The notes under the pieces: model-generated | Database searches by the model: none | Told to the model about the DNA's origin: nothing | The model's input: only the letters and a program-made list of their open reading frames with translations | Source: RHLJ01 sp965247355 | Lineage (GTDB): Bacteria > Bacteroidota > Rhodothermia > Balneolales > Balneolaceae | Assembly: GCA_965247355.1 (NCBI GenBank) | Contig: OZ252011.1 | Coordinates: 3,534,001-3,598,000 of the forward strand | Direction: 5' to 3' | DNA length: 64,000 nt | Shown here: positions 27,213 through 35,900 of the stretch, piece after piece | Layout of the letters: each line of letters starts with the position of its first letter | Numbering within the stretch: the stretch's first letter is position 1 | Position numbers and translations under genes: made by a program

Positions 27213-28084
27213 TAGATTTCAGCTTTATGTAATTTTTGGCCACTAAAACCATATGGTTTCCATAATAGTAGGATAGTAAGAATAATAAATGCTGAAGCGT
27301 CCATCCATTTACTAGCAATATAATATGATGCAAGGTGCTGAACGGAAGCTAAAAGCAAGGCCCCAAGTATCAAGTTCCTGATTTTTCCTAAACCTCCAAT
27401 GATCATCGTAATAACACCATACAATAACCATTTAAATCCAAGTATTGGTGTTAAAAAATTATCCAGTGATAGCAAAACGCCAGCAGAAGAACCCAGGAAA
27501 GACCCAACTAATAAGCTTATATTTAAATAAAGAGACTTAGGTATGCCTAATATTTCGCTCATTTCATGGTTAGTAGACACAGCTTCTAAACGTTTTCCTA
27601 ATTTCGTTCTTGAGAGGAACAGGTAAGTAAAAAGAGTTAGGGTAACAATTAGAAGAACAGAAAAAAGTTGTACTGTAGTGATATAAGCTCCAAAAATTAT
27701 TATCGAATTATTTTCAGTTAAAAAGGAAAGCCGTAAAGGATTATTACCCCAGATAATAGATATACAGCTTACTGAGATAATATATAAACCCAGGGAAACG
27801 ACTAACAGCATCCACGAACTATCAAATTTTTTGATTTTGGAATAGTTATTCATTGAACCTATGCCTGAGCATATCAGTGTCGATACTATTAGTGCTAATA
27901 TGACTGCGAGAATAAAATGAATACCTACCTGAACAAGAAAGAAAAAGAGAAGATACCCCCCAAGAGTTAGTGAGATTGCATGGGCAATAAAAAAAAATTT
28001 GGTGCTTCTAAATATTATTTGGAATGAATAAGCAATTAGTAAATAAAATGAACTTGATATAAATATATTAATTAATAATTGCAC
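27212..28084 (-). CDS. Branched-chain amino acid-type ABC permease, LivH-like
   Basis: The 290-residue membrane protein starts at a GTG, 5 nt after the preceding gene. About 8 hydrophobic segments are seen. The family coupling motif is recognisable in GKRLEAVSTNHEMSEILGIPKSLYLNISLLVGSFLGSSAGVLLS. FKWLLYGVITMIIGGLGKIRNLILGALLLA is the GG.G...G block. It is diverged from classical LivH (FRSTKFFFIAHAISLTLGGY replaces the usual N-terminal GAL motif region), so a substrate other than Leu/Ile/Val is plausible. Confidence 0.87.
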   Translation of the reverse strand: MQLLINIFISSSFYLLIAYSFQIIFRSTKFFFIAHAISLTLGGYLLFFFLVQVGIHFILAVILALIVSTLICSGIGSMNNYSKIKKFDSSWMLLVVSLGLYIISVSCISIIWGNNPLRLSFLTENNSIIIFGAYITTVQLFSVLLIVTLTLFTYLFLSRTKLGKRLEAVSTNHEMSEILGIPKSLYLNISLLVGSFLGSSAGVLLSLDNFLTPILGFKWLLYGVITMIIGGLGKIRNLILGALLLASVQHLASYYIASKWMDASAFIILTILLLWKPYGFSGQKLHKAEI

Positions 28085-28089
28085 TAAAT

Positions 28090-29139
28090 CTACTCATTAA
28101 TATTTGGTTCACTAGGATCAAAATAAACTAGCTTGTTAGAATTCAAGCAAATCGAATCTTCGAATTTATTTTTAAAACCTTCATAGTGCTTTTGAACAGT
28201 TAACTGATTAAAGTAAAATTCAAAGATTATAGGCTCCGAATCTAAATGAGATCGATCGAAGTTCAATTGCTGAAAACCAAGAATATGATCAAAAAGCCCT
28301 GAATCTTTAAGTTCTATAGATCCTATAGCATCTTGATGTTTAAGGACTTTAATATTAGTATTTGATATGCCGTCTAGTTTAGATATCCAATTATTTAAGT
28401 ACAAATATAAATCGTAGTTGTAAATATAAATTTTCTTATTCTTTTGCTTGAAGAATATATCCTCATTATCTACGATGAATAATTTGGAGAAATATTTTAA
28501 TTTAGAATTCGTTTCAAGTTTAATCGAATGACAAATAAAATTACTTTCATTATCAAATCTATTTTTATTCGATAAGTACTCTTTTTTATGGTGTGAATAA
28601 AGCATTTGTATGCTACAATAATTAACCGAATTTGATACTAAGTTCTTCCAAATATGATTTTCAAAAAGGTTCTTAGGAACCTTTGAAATAGATTGGTTGC
28701 TAGAAGAGACTTTAATATTGTCGTTATTCAAATAGCTTTTGTATTTAATCTCAGTAATTAAAAATGGATTAGCTTTGCCATTTGTTGCTTTATATATTTC
28801 AAGCTCCTCTAGGGATGTTTTAAATACATTTTCTAAAACATCATTTCCAATTTTGAAATTTTCTGCATATTTGAAATAGCGTTCAATATTCTTTGAATTT
28901 GTTTGGATTGAAGTTTTTAATTCAATCCATTCTTTTTTTATACCGCTTAAATCTTCAGAATTTCTATAAAAGTCTAAAAGGAAAGCATGCCAATTAAAAA
29001 TGACATATATATATATAGGCACTATTAATGCTAAAATTACATTTAGATATAATGAATCATCATTAATTACATTATAAAAAAGAATGTAAACTGTAATTAA
29101 TACCGCAACAATTGTTCCAATAATATTAAGCCACTTCAT
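28090..29139 (-). CDS. Membrane-anchored protein of unknown function inside the transporter operon
   Basis: The 349-residue product has two predicted transmembrane segments near residues 5-22 and 30-48. A helical region (about 55-115) follows, then a large Asn/Lys/Tyr-rich soluble part without repeats or obvious catalytic motifs. I do not recognise the family. Its start overlaps the radical SAM stop by 4 nt (ATGA) and the LivH-like gene begins 5 nt after its stop. It is therefore co-translated with both and presumably works with them. The gene is the most AT-rich of the island. Possible roles are a membrane partner of the radical SAM enzyme, or an accessory subunit of the importer; both are guesses. 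Confidence 0.75.
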   Translation of the reverse strand: MKWLNIIGTIVAVLITVYILFYNVINDDSLYLNVILALIVPIYIYVIFNWHAFLLDFYRNSEDLSGIKKEWIELKTSIQTNSKNIERYFKYAENFKIGNDVLENVFKTSLEELEIYKATNGKANPFLITEIKYKSYLNNDNIKVSSSNQSISKVPKNLFENHIWKNLVSNSVNYCSIQMLYSHHKKEYLSNKNRFDNESNFICHSIKLETNSKLKYFSKLFIVDNEDIFFKQKNKKIYIYNYDLYLYLNNWISKLDGISNTNIKVLKHQDAIGSIELKDSGLFDHILGFQQLNFDRSHLDSEPIIFEFYFNQLTVQKHYEGFKNKFEDSICLNSNKLVYFDPSEPNINE

Positions 29140-30272
29140 TTTTGTAATATTTTTAGATCATCCAAAACAGTATCATATAAAGTCATTGGAATAGACTTAC
29201 CATCTTTAGCTATACACCCGCAATTGAAAGTACCCGCTCTTTCTTTTTTGTTTGATGATTGATTCCATATTTCAGTTAAACTCTGTTCCCAAATATTTCC
29301 CTCTATATGTTCTTCGCTCCCTGGACAGCTTAGTACCACACCGTTTAATGTTACATACATACCAGTTGCCACCTGGTTACAGGGATGACCACCCGCGTAT
29401 GATGAAACGCCTTCTCTAAGAAGCTGTTCTATAGATTGAAGACCCGTTTCTACATTAAAATCATAAATTTGCCTATATAATCCAATTATTTTCTCTTCTT
29501 GTGGAGTGATTGAAACCCAGGTTTTATCTTTTGCTCTTCCACTGATCATAGAAGGAGTAACGATACAATAAAGATTTCTAAGCCGCCCCCATTTGTAGAT
29601 ATCAAAGGCTTCGTCAATATTCCAGATTGTAATAGGGTTAATAGCAAGGGCCAGACGTGTAGGATTGCCTTGGTTTAATCCTTCATCTACCAATAATTGT
29701 AGCGCCCTATTACGGACTTTTGTATATGCTTCATCTTTTCCTACCATTTTAGCCTGTGTTTTTGGATCAAAGGAGTTAAACCCAAGCATAATACTTACGT
29801 TTAACCGGTTTAACTCTTGAGCAAGCTCTTTTCCAGTCGTTATTCCGTATTCACCGAAATACAATTCAACCATTTTATCATCACCAATTACATGGCCTTT
29901 CGTAAAAATTAATGGAATCACATCCACAGAATGAAGAAGCCTTAGAAAGTCTAAAAACCCTTTGTTTTCAAATGGATCTCCTTTACCCAGAAATTTGACA
30001 CTTTTCAGCCCAAGGGTTTTCGCTTCAAGAATTATTTCCTTCAGATCATCGAATTTTAATTCTTGTTCAATATCATCCACGCTATTCTTCATTCTGAAAC
30101 AAAAGGGACAATTTAAGCTGCAATATGAACCGAAATCGATATCTAGGGTTAACAGTTTTCCTTTGTTTTCTTCGATCGTTTTCTGGTCAAAGGCCCATCC
30201 ATTGATATCGTTGATATAGTTAGAAGGAAATCTCTCGAAGACTTGCGGAATGTCAGGTATATTATTGTTCAT
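29136..30272 (-). CDS. Radical SAM protein with SPASM/twitch-like C-terminal cysteines
   Basis: The ATG at 30272, 4 nt after the LivK-like stop, gives 378 residues; an upstream TTG start would overlap livK. The radical SAM cluster motif is CSLNCPFC (C51, C55, C58). GKGDPFEN fills the place of the GGEP SAM-binding motif. A C-terminal set of Cys (298, 316, 351, 353: C-x17-C-x34-C-x-C) lies in HPCNQVATGMYV, VVLSCPGS and FNCGC. It looks like a SPASM or twitch auxiliary-cluster region with four ligands. Such enzymes modify peptides or other substrates by radical chemistry. No precursor peptide gene was found nearby. It is cytoplasmic, and its stop overlaps the next start. Confidence 0.86.
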   Translation of the reverse strand: MNNNIPDIPQVFERFPSNYINDINGWAFDQKTIEENKGKLLTLDIDFGSYCSLNCPFCFRMKNSVDDIEQELKFDDLKEIILEAKTLGLKSVKFLGKGDPFENKGFLDFLRLLHSVDVIPLIFTKGHVIGDDKMVELYFGEYGITTGKELAQELNRLNVSIMLGFNSFDPKTQAKMVGKDEAYTKVRNRALQLLVDEGLNQGNPTRLALAINPITIWNIDEAFDIYKWGRLRNLYCIVTPSMISGRAKDKTWVSITPQEEKIIGLYRQIYDFNVETGLQSIEQLLREGVSSYAGGHPCNQVATGMYVTLNGVVLSCPGSEEHIEGNIWEQSLTEIWNQSSNKKERAGTFNCGCIAKDGKSIPMTLYDTVLDDLKILQK

Positions 30273-30276
30273 CAAA

Positions 30277-31350
30277 TTAAAACTGTACTTTTGTGAACAT
30301 CTCTTGATCAACTTTTACGACTCCGAAAAGCCGGTCTACTTCTCCATCATTGTCGAAAGTCAAGTCACCTGTTAAAGAGTTGAAGCTGGTACTATACAGG
30401 TAATTCTTAATATTTTCTGAAGAGTAACCCGAATTTATAATGGCTTCCTTTAAAATTATACCTGCTTCATATGCGTAGGCTTCATATACATTTGGTTCAG
30501 AGTTGTATTTTTTTTGGAAATTCTCTGAGAATTTTTTGTAAAGGTCAGATTCCTCATCAACAGCCATAATAGTGCAATAAAAACCTTCAGCTGCAATCCC
30601 TGCAAGATTAATTAAGTCCGGGCTGTAAGAACCGTCTCCTCCAATAATCGGTATATTAATTCCAAGTTCACGTGCCTGTTTTATAATAAGCGCAGATTCT
30701 TCATAATTTCCGGGAATAAACAGTGCTTCTGCGCCTGAGTTTTTTGCTTTGGTTAACTGGGTACGGAAATCTGTATCAGTTGATAAATAGGTTTCTTCAA
30801 CAAGTATGGTGCCTGAGTTTTTTAGCACTTCAGCTTTGAAACTACTGGCTAAACTTTCGCCATAATCATCATTTTCAGATAATATACCGACCTGGTCAAT
30901 ACTCAATGAATTCAAAAGGAATTCAGCAGCTGTTTTACCCTGAACACCATTTGCAGGTACATTTCTAAAGATAAAGTCTCCACTGCTCTTAATATCATCG
31001 GCTGTGGAAATAGAAGAGAAAAGAATCACTCCATTTCTTTCAGCAACAGGAGCAACAGCTAATGTTACACTTGAAGCAGCTGCTCCATATATAACACTAA
31101 CTCTATCGCTGGAGATAAGTTTTTGTGCGGCATTAACTCCTTCATTTGCCTGAAGCTTTGTATCTTCGTAAACAAGTGAAAATAAGGAATCTCCTTGAAA
31201 GGCTAAATCGAATCCTCTTTTCATGGCCTCACCATATGTGGCTCCCTCGCCGGTAAGTGGTGCAATGATACCTATCTTAAACTTTTCTGTTGATGGAGAG
31301 CAGGCAAGAAAAATTAAAAGTGGAGTAAGTAGAAGAATAATCTTTTTCAT
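30277..31350 (-). CDS. Substrate-binding lipoprotein of the ABC importer, LivK-like
   Basis: The 357-residue protein begins with a lipoprotein signal (LIFLAC, Cys17). The two-lobed ligand-binding fold follows, with FKIGIIAPLTGEGATYGEAMKRG at the front, LISSDRVSVIYGAAASSVTLAVAPVAE and ILSENDDYGESLASSFKAEV in the middle, and YEAYAYEAGIILKEAI near the end. This is Peripla_BP_6, the HAAT receptor type for amino acids, amides, ureas or aromatic acids. The ligand cannot be predicted from sequence. Its start overlaps the LivF-like stop by 4 nt. Confidence 0.9.
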   Translation of the reverse strand: MKKIILLLTPLLIFLACSPSTEKFKIGIIAPLTGEGATYGEAMKRGFDLAFQGDSLFSLVYEDTKLQANEGVNAAQKLISSDRVSVIYGAAASSVTLAVAPVAERNGVILFSSISTADDIKSSGDFIFRNVPANGVQGKTAAEFLLNSLSIDQVGILSENDDYGESLASSFKAEVLKNSGTILVEETYLSTDTDFRTQLTKAKNSGAEALFIPGNYEESALIIKQARELGINIPIIGGDGSYSPDLINLAGIAAEGFYCTIMAVDEESDLYKKFSENFQKKYNSEPNVYEAYAYEAGIILKEAIINSGYSSENIKNYLYSTSFNSLTGDLTFDNDGEVDRLFGVVKVDQEMFTKVQF

Positions 31351-32051
31351 AATAGGAAATGTTTGATTTCTGCGATTGAAGTAAATGGTTTGTTATGTAA
31401 ATGACCTAGTTTTAACCCTAAAACCTTATCAGAAATTGTGAAAATATTTCGAATTCTATGCTCAATTAACAGGGATGTAATACCAAGTGAAGGAAAGGAA
31501 CGTATTATATCAATAGTAATCTGTTCATTGTGAGAATCTATACCAGCTAGTATTTCGTCAAAAAAAATTATTTTTGGCTTATTTGCAATAGCCATACCTA
31601 GAGAGAGCAACTTTCTTTGACCGCCACTTAAATTATTTACCTGTTGTTTGCTTAGATCAGCAAGTACTGGAAGAAATGAAAAGACTTCATCGAGACGATT
31701 CTGCCCCTCTTTCTTATTGTTAAGGTGTAGTATGCTTATCTCAAGGTTTTGAAAAACATTCATTTTTTCAAAAAATTGGTTTTTTTGAGGAATATAAAAT
31801 AGTCCTGTTCCAACAAGTTTATGAGTTGGTAAATTTGTTAAGTCATTATTATCAAATTCAATTGTTGTTTTTTTTCTGCTTCTCCAAAGCGGGAGTATCT
31901 GAAACAAAGTCTTGAATAAAGTGCTTTTTCCGGACCCGTTAGCTCCAACAAGTAAGACGTTTTCTCCTTTCTCCACATCAAAAGAAACATCAAATAATAC
32001 CTGTTTCTTACCATATCCTGTGTTCAGATTCCTGACAGTCAAAATACTCAT
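31347..32051 (-). CDS. ABC transporter ATPase, LivF-like
   Basis: The 234-residue ATPase has Walker A GANGSGKS (residues 36-43), the Q-loop in YIPQKNQ, signature LSGGQRKLLSLG, Walker B KIIFFDE and a switch His in LLIEHRI. The Pro normally after the Walker B Glu is Ile here (DEILAGID). The short length and YIPQ motif fit LivF. Its ATG overlaps the LivG-like stop by 4 nt. Confidence 0.92.
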   Translation of the reverse strand: MSILTVRNLNTGYGKKQVLFDVSFDVEKGENVLLVGANGSGKSTLFKTLFQILPLWRSRKKTTIEFDNNDLTNLPTHKLVGTGLFYIPQKNQFFEKMNVFQNLEISILHLNNKKEGQNRLDEVFSFLPVLADLSKQQVNNLSGGQRKLLSLGMAIANKPKIIFFDEILAGIDSHNEQITIDIIRSFPSLGITSLLIEHRIRNIFTISDKVLGLKLGHLHNKPFTSIAEIKHFLL

Positions 32052-32794
32052 ACATAGGCCTCTCTTACATTATCGTCTTTTTGGAGGTCTTTATAATCTT
32101 TATATCGGCTAATTTTTCCTTTGTTCAAAAAGAAAATTTCATCAGAAATTGAAGCTACGAATTCAATATTATGCTCAATGATTAGAATAGTTTTATTCGA
32201 TTTCTGAATTTTTTTTATCAAATCAGAAATCTTTAATTGAAAAGCTGGATTTACACCTGCGACAGGTTCATCAAGTAGTAATAAATCACCACTGTTTGCA
32301 ATACTACAAGCTAAGGTTAGCAGCTTTTGTTGACCATATGAAATTTCACCTGCTTTTGACTTGGCCACATCAAAAATAAAACATTCTTCAAGGATTCTAT
32401 AGGCTTTAGATTTATTTGAGGCTTGTTCGTTTAGTACTGTTTTATTAGGGAAGAGTATTTTCCACCATTTCTCGCCTTCTTGCTCATCAAATGCTAAAAG
32501 TACATTTTCAAAAACTGTCAATTCTTCAATTAACCTCAAGTCTTGGAAGCTTCGAACAATTCCAAGTTTGTTTATTTCATGTAGGGATAGATTCTTCAAC
32601 TGGTTTGAGTCTAAAATTATATTACCGGAATCTGCCTCAAGTAAACCACAAATAATATTATACAAAGTGGTTTTTCCAGATCCATTAGCTCCCATAAGTA
32701 CATAAATTTTTCCTTCCTCTAATTCAAAAGAAACATCTTTAAGTACCTGATTATCCCCGAATGATTTTGATATGTGTTCGATTTTAAGTTTCAT
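32048..32794 (-). CDS. ABC transporter ATPase, LivG-like
   Basis: The 248-residue ATPase opens the island operon. It has Walker A GANGSGKT (residues 35-42), the LivG-type IVRSFQDLRLIEELTVFENVL segment, signature ISYGQQKLL in place of LSGGQ, Walker B DLLLLDEPVAGVNP, and LIIEHNI. The last 70 or so bases before it (32795-32868) must hold the operon promoter, immediately inside the far att site. On the minus strand this region has TTTTG and, 15 nt later, TATACTTG, a weak fit to the Bacteroidota -33/-7 pattern. Confidence 0.92.
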   Translation of the reverse strand: MKLKIEHISKSFGDNQVLKDVSFELEEGKIYVLMGANGSGKTTLYNIICGLLEADSGNIILDSNQLKNLSLHEINKLGIVRSFQDLRLIEELTVFENVLLAFDEQEGEKWWKILFPNKTVLNEQASNKSKAYRILEECFIFDVAKSKAGEISYGQQKLLTLACSIANSGDLLLLDEPVAGVNPAFQLKISDLIKKIQKSNKTILIIEHNIEFVASISDEIFFLNKGKISRYKDYKDLQKDDNVREAYV

Positions 32795-32868
32795 AGTAAC
32801 TACTTGAAACGAATAAAAGCTATTTATTTATATCTAACAAGTATAATATTATGAAGCTTTCAAAATAA

Positions 32869-32893
32869 GGTTCAAGTCCCTCTGGGCCCACAA
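32869..32893 (+). repeat. Attachment site, distal end (displaced tRNA 3' fragment)
   Basis: The 25 bp are identical to the tRNA 3' end at 26258-26282. The bases upstream of the repeat (CAAAATAA) are unrelated to the tRNA, so only the T-arm/acceptor fragment was left here. It is not an independent tRNA gene. Confidence 0.92.
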
Positions 32894-32897
32894 TATT

Positions 32898-32936
32898 AAA
32901 AAAAGCCTCCCCAGAACTTCTGGGAAGGCTTTTTTT
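32898..32936. terminator. Strong bidirectional terminator beyond the distal att site
   Basis: AGCCT and CCCAGA pair with TCTGGG and AGGCT around a short loop, with one C/A mismatch. An A-run comes before and a T-run after. It ends the ThuA-fusion gene on the minus strand. Before the island inserted it probably also ended the tRNA transcript. Confidence 0.82.
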
Positions 32937-32952
32937 ATAACTAGTTTTAGTT

Positions 32953-35900
32953 CTATTTCATCAGCAACATCTTTCTGGAAAGTACGGCTCCGTCAAATTC
33001 GAGTTGGTAGAAGTACACTCCACTTGAAAGTCCGGATGCATCAAAGGTGATATTGTGTGTTCCCTGGTTAAGATTTCCTTCAACAAGGGTGTTTACCGTT
33101 TGCCCGAGTAGGTTGAATACCTTCAGGGAGACTTTTCCTGATTTAGGTAAACTAAATGCAATTTCCGTACTTGGGTTGAATGGGTTTGGATAATTCTGTT
33201 CAAGCTGGAATTCTACGGGGGTATCTTCATCCCGTTCATTGGAAATAATAAGGGCATCAGGATCGGGTTTCAGATAATCCATATGAATAGCGTGTTCACC
33301 ACTAGGGTTAGACCAGCGCAAATACATGCCAGCCTGTCCGGAAGTGTGTACATATTCCACTTTCAAGATGTTTGGTTCGTCTGCCCGTAATGAAGTCAAT
33401 AATGCAGTATCTGTATTCTCAAGGATCAGCTCATCATTCAGCCATACTTTTGCGCTACCGTTTTTAGGTTCAGAGAAAAGGGTATATCTGGAATTGGTTG
33501 GCACTACAATTTCTCCTTCCCAGCGTACACTAAATCCATCTGCAGGAATTCCTTCAGCAGGACTTTGATTCGCCCAGTTCCAGGCTATCATCGGATCTTT
33601 TCTTGCCACCGGAGTTCCCGAAAAATTATTGTTTGGGAAATACTGAGCAGCTATTCCTTTTAATGAATCGGGATTTGTCTGAGCGATTCCTTTCCCATGA
33701 AATTCAAACCAATTAACATTTCCGATTCCTGTAAGACCGTTGTTTTTGAAAACGATATATACATCATGTGTCCCGCCGGGGTTTTCAAGTGATGTAGTAT
33801 AATAGTCATAGGTCTGCCATGCTCCTGTAGCTTCAGTTTGAAGGCTTGCTATGATTGGACCGGTCTGGCTGCCTGTACGTACTTCAATAGTTGCAGGATT
33901 TTGCTGTGAGGCATACCGCACCGTGAAGAAATCGATTCCTTCAAAATTCATTGGGCCGAATTTAAGTGCAGAATTGTGATTTACATATCCGATATTCTGT
34001 CCACCACCAAGGAAGTCTCCGGTTTCTTCAGCCTGCACATCAATATACTCGATAGCATGTTCAGCCTGTTTTAACTTTTGATTGAGGATGCTCACTGCGG
34101 TTCCGGTTAAGGGTGCTCCAATTCCACCGCCATCGTCGGTATACTCAGCATTAAATACATAGAATACATTATCGGGGCCATCACCGTGAGGTTCGGTTTC
34201 GAACTCACCTTCACAGCCCATAGAGCTGCCTGTACCATGTGCATGATCATCGTGACCGATAGAAGGTTCAGATTCTATATCTGAGCATTCAATGCCATCT
34301 CCAATACTTCCTTCGTCCGGATCTGTAACCGAAATTTTATATTCGATAATATCACCGTCTTCATAAAATCCACCATTAAGAGGGTAATCAATAGTAACGG
34401 TAGGGGCGGTATTTCCAGCTACAATTTCTACCTGGGCAACTCCTGTCTCTCCTTCGGTATCAGTTACTGTAAGTTTTGCAACATACGATCCCGCTGTATT
34501 GTAGGTAAAAGAAGCATTTGCGGTGGAAGCATCTTCCGCGTCATCTCCGTCAAAATCCCAGGAATATGTGAGGTCGTTATTATCAGGGTCGGAAGATAAG
34601 TCTCCAAAAAAGTCTACCTGCAAAGGAACCGGGCCACTTTTTACTGATGCCGTTGCGATTGCAGTTGGCGCCCTGTTGGCAAGGTTTTCGACATATTCAA
34701 TTTTGATGATCCTGGCGTCTTCGTTATTTCCACTGAATCCGGTTCCCCATTCTACTACATATAAAGCTCCATCCGGACCAAAATGAAGATCGATGGGACG
34801 GCTTAGCGTCAGGTCATCCAGAAAGGAATTAATTTGAAGGAGGTTCCCGGAGGTGTCAAAACGGACTTCTTTAATCCAGTTTCGGGTCCATTCTGCAATA
34901 AACAAAGTGCCATCAAAGTATTCCGGAAAACTTCCTGTTTCATTTAGTTCCGAATTAAAATGGAAGTAATCTCCACCAATGGCAGTTCGGGTGCCTTCAT
35001 CTCCAAATTCAGGGAATTCATCAGAATCACCATAAGGATAATACAACCAGGCAGGAACCGCGGGAGGGATATTATCAGGTCCGGTATTATTCGGAGAATC
35101 ATTCACCAGATTATCGCAGTCAAAAGCTGAACCGGAAGTCTGAGTTTGGTAGTCATAGTCTGTATAGGGAAGGTTGTCAGCTATGCAATAAGGCCAACCG
35201 AAATTACCTGCGGTAGTAGTCTTGTTAAACTCATCATGACCAACAGGGCCCCGTGCTGCAGTAGCGGTTCGGGCATCGGGTCCAACATCACCCCAAACCA
35301 ATTCATTATTAACTTTATTCACAGCCATTCGAAACGGGTTTCTTGTTCCCATCACAAAAATCTCTCTCATACCGTCATTAGAGTCTGTAAATAAGTTTCC
35401 GTCCGGGATCGTATACGTCCCATCATCTTCTGGATGAATTCGAAGGATTTTTCCACGTAAATCCTGAGTGTTCGCAGATGTGGCTTGTGCGTCAAATGGG
35501 GTGCGACCATTACGCTCATCAATAGGATTAAACCCATCAGATTCGAAAGGATTGGTATTATCGCCTAGGGTAATGAAAAGGTTCCCACTACCATCAAACT
35601 CGAGATCACCACCCGAGTGACAGCATTCATCTCTTTGAACTGGGATGCTTAGCAAGATTTTTTCTGAATCAAAATCGAGTTGATTATCCGTGAACTCAAA
35701 TCTCGAAACTCTTTGAACAGATTCTGAAGAAGGAGAGTAGAAAAGATAGATCCATGAATTAGTTTCGAAATCAGGATCCAGAACAATCCCAAGAAGTCCG
35801 TCTTCGCGACCACTATTTACATCCAGTGTTGCCACGGTTTGAACCAATCCGGTAGATTCACTTTTTAATTTAAGGTTTCCACCCCGTTCAATATAGAGTA

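Larger units (their letters stand above)
26258..32893. mobile_element. tRNA-integrated genomic island carrying a liv-type ABC/radical SAM operon
   Basis: The block lies between the two 25-bp att repeats, 6611 bp from repeat to repeat. It holds seven genes, all on the minus strand and pointing toward the tRNA, and no recombinase, excisionase or mobilisation gene. Its DNA is visibly AT-richer than gltB, hisF or the ThuA gene, with long A/T-only runs in 28090-29139. The intact tRNA keeps a new terminator supplied by the island (26281-26319). A second terminator (32898-32936), probably the native one, remains after the far repeat. The block is therefore best read as horizontally acquired and immobile by itself. 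Confidence 0.85.

Noticed and set aside
32869..32893. A second tRNA gene
   Set aside because: Only the T-arm/acceptor part is present; it is the displaced att fragment, not a gene.
26258..32893. A prophage
   Set aside because: No structural, replication, lysis or integrase genes are present; all seven genes fit one transport/modification operon.
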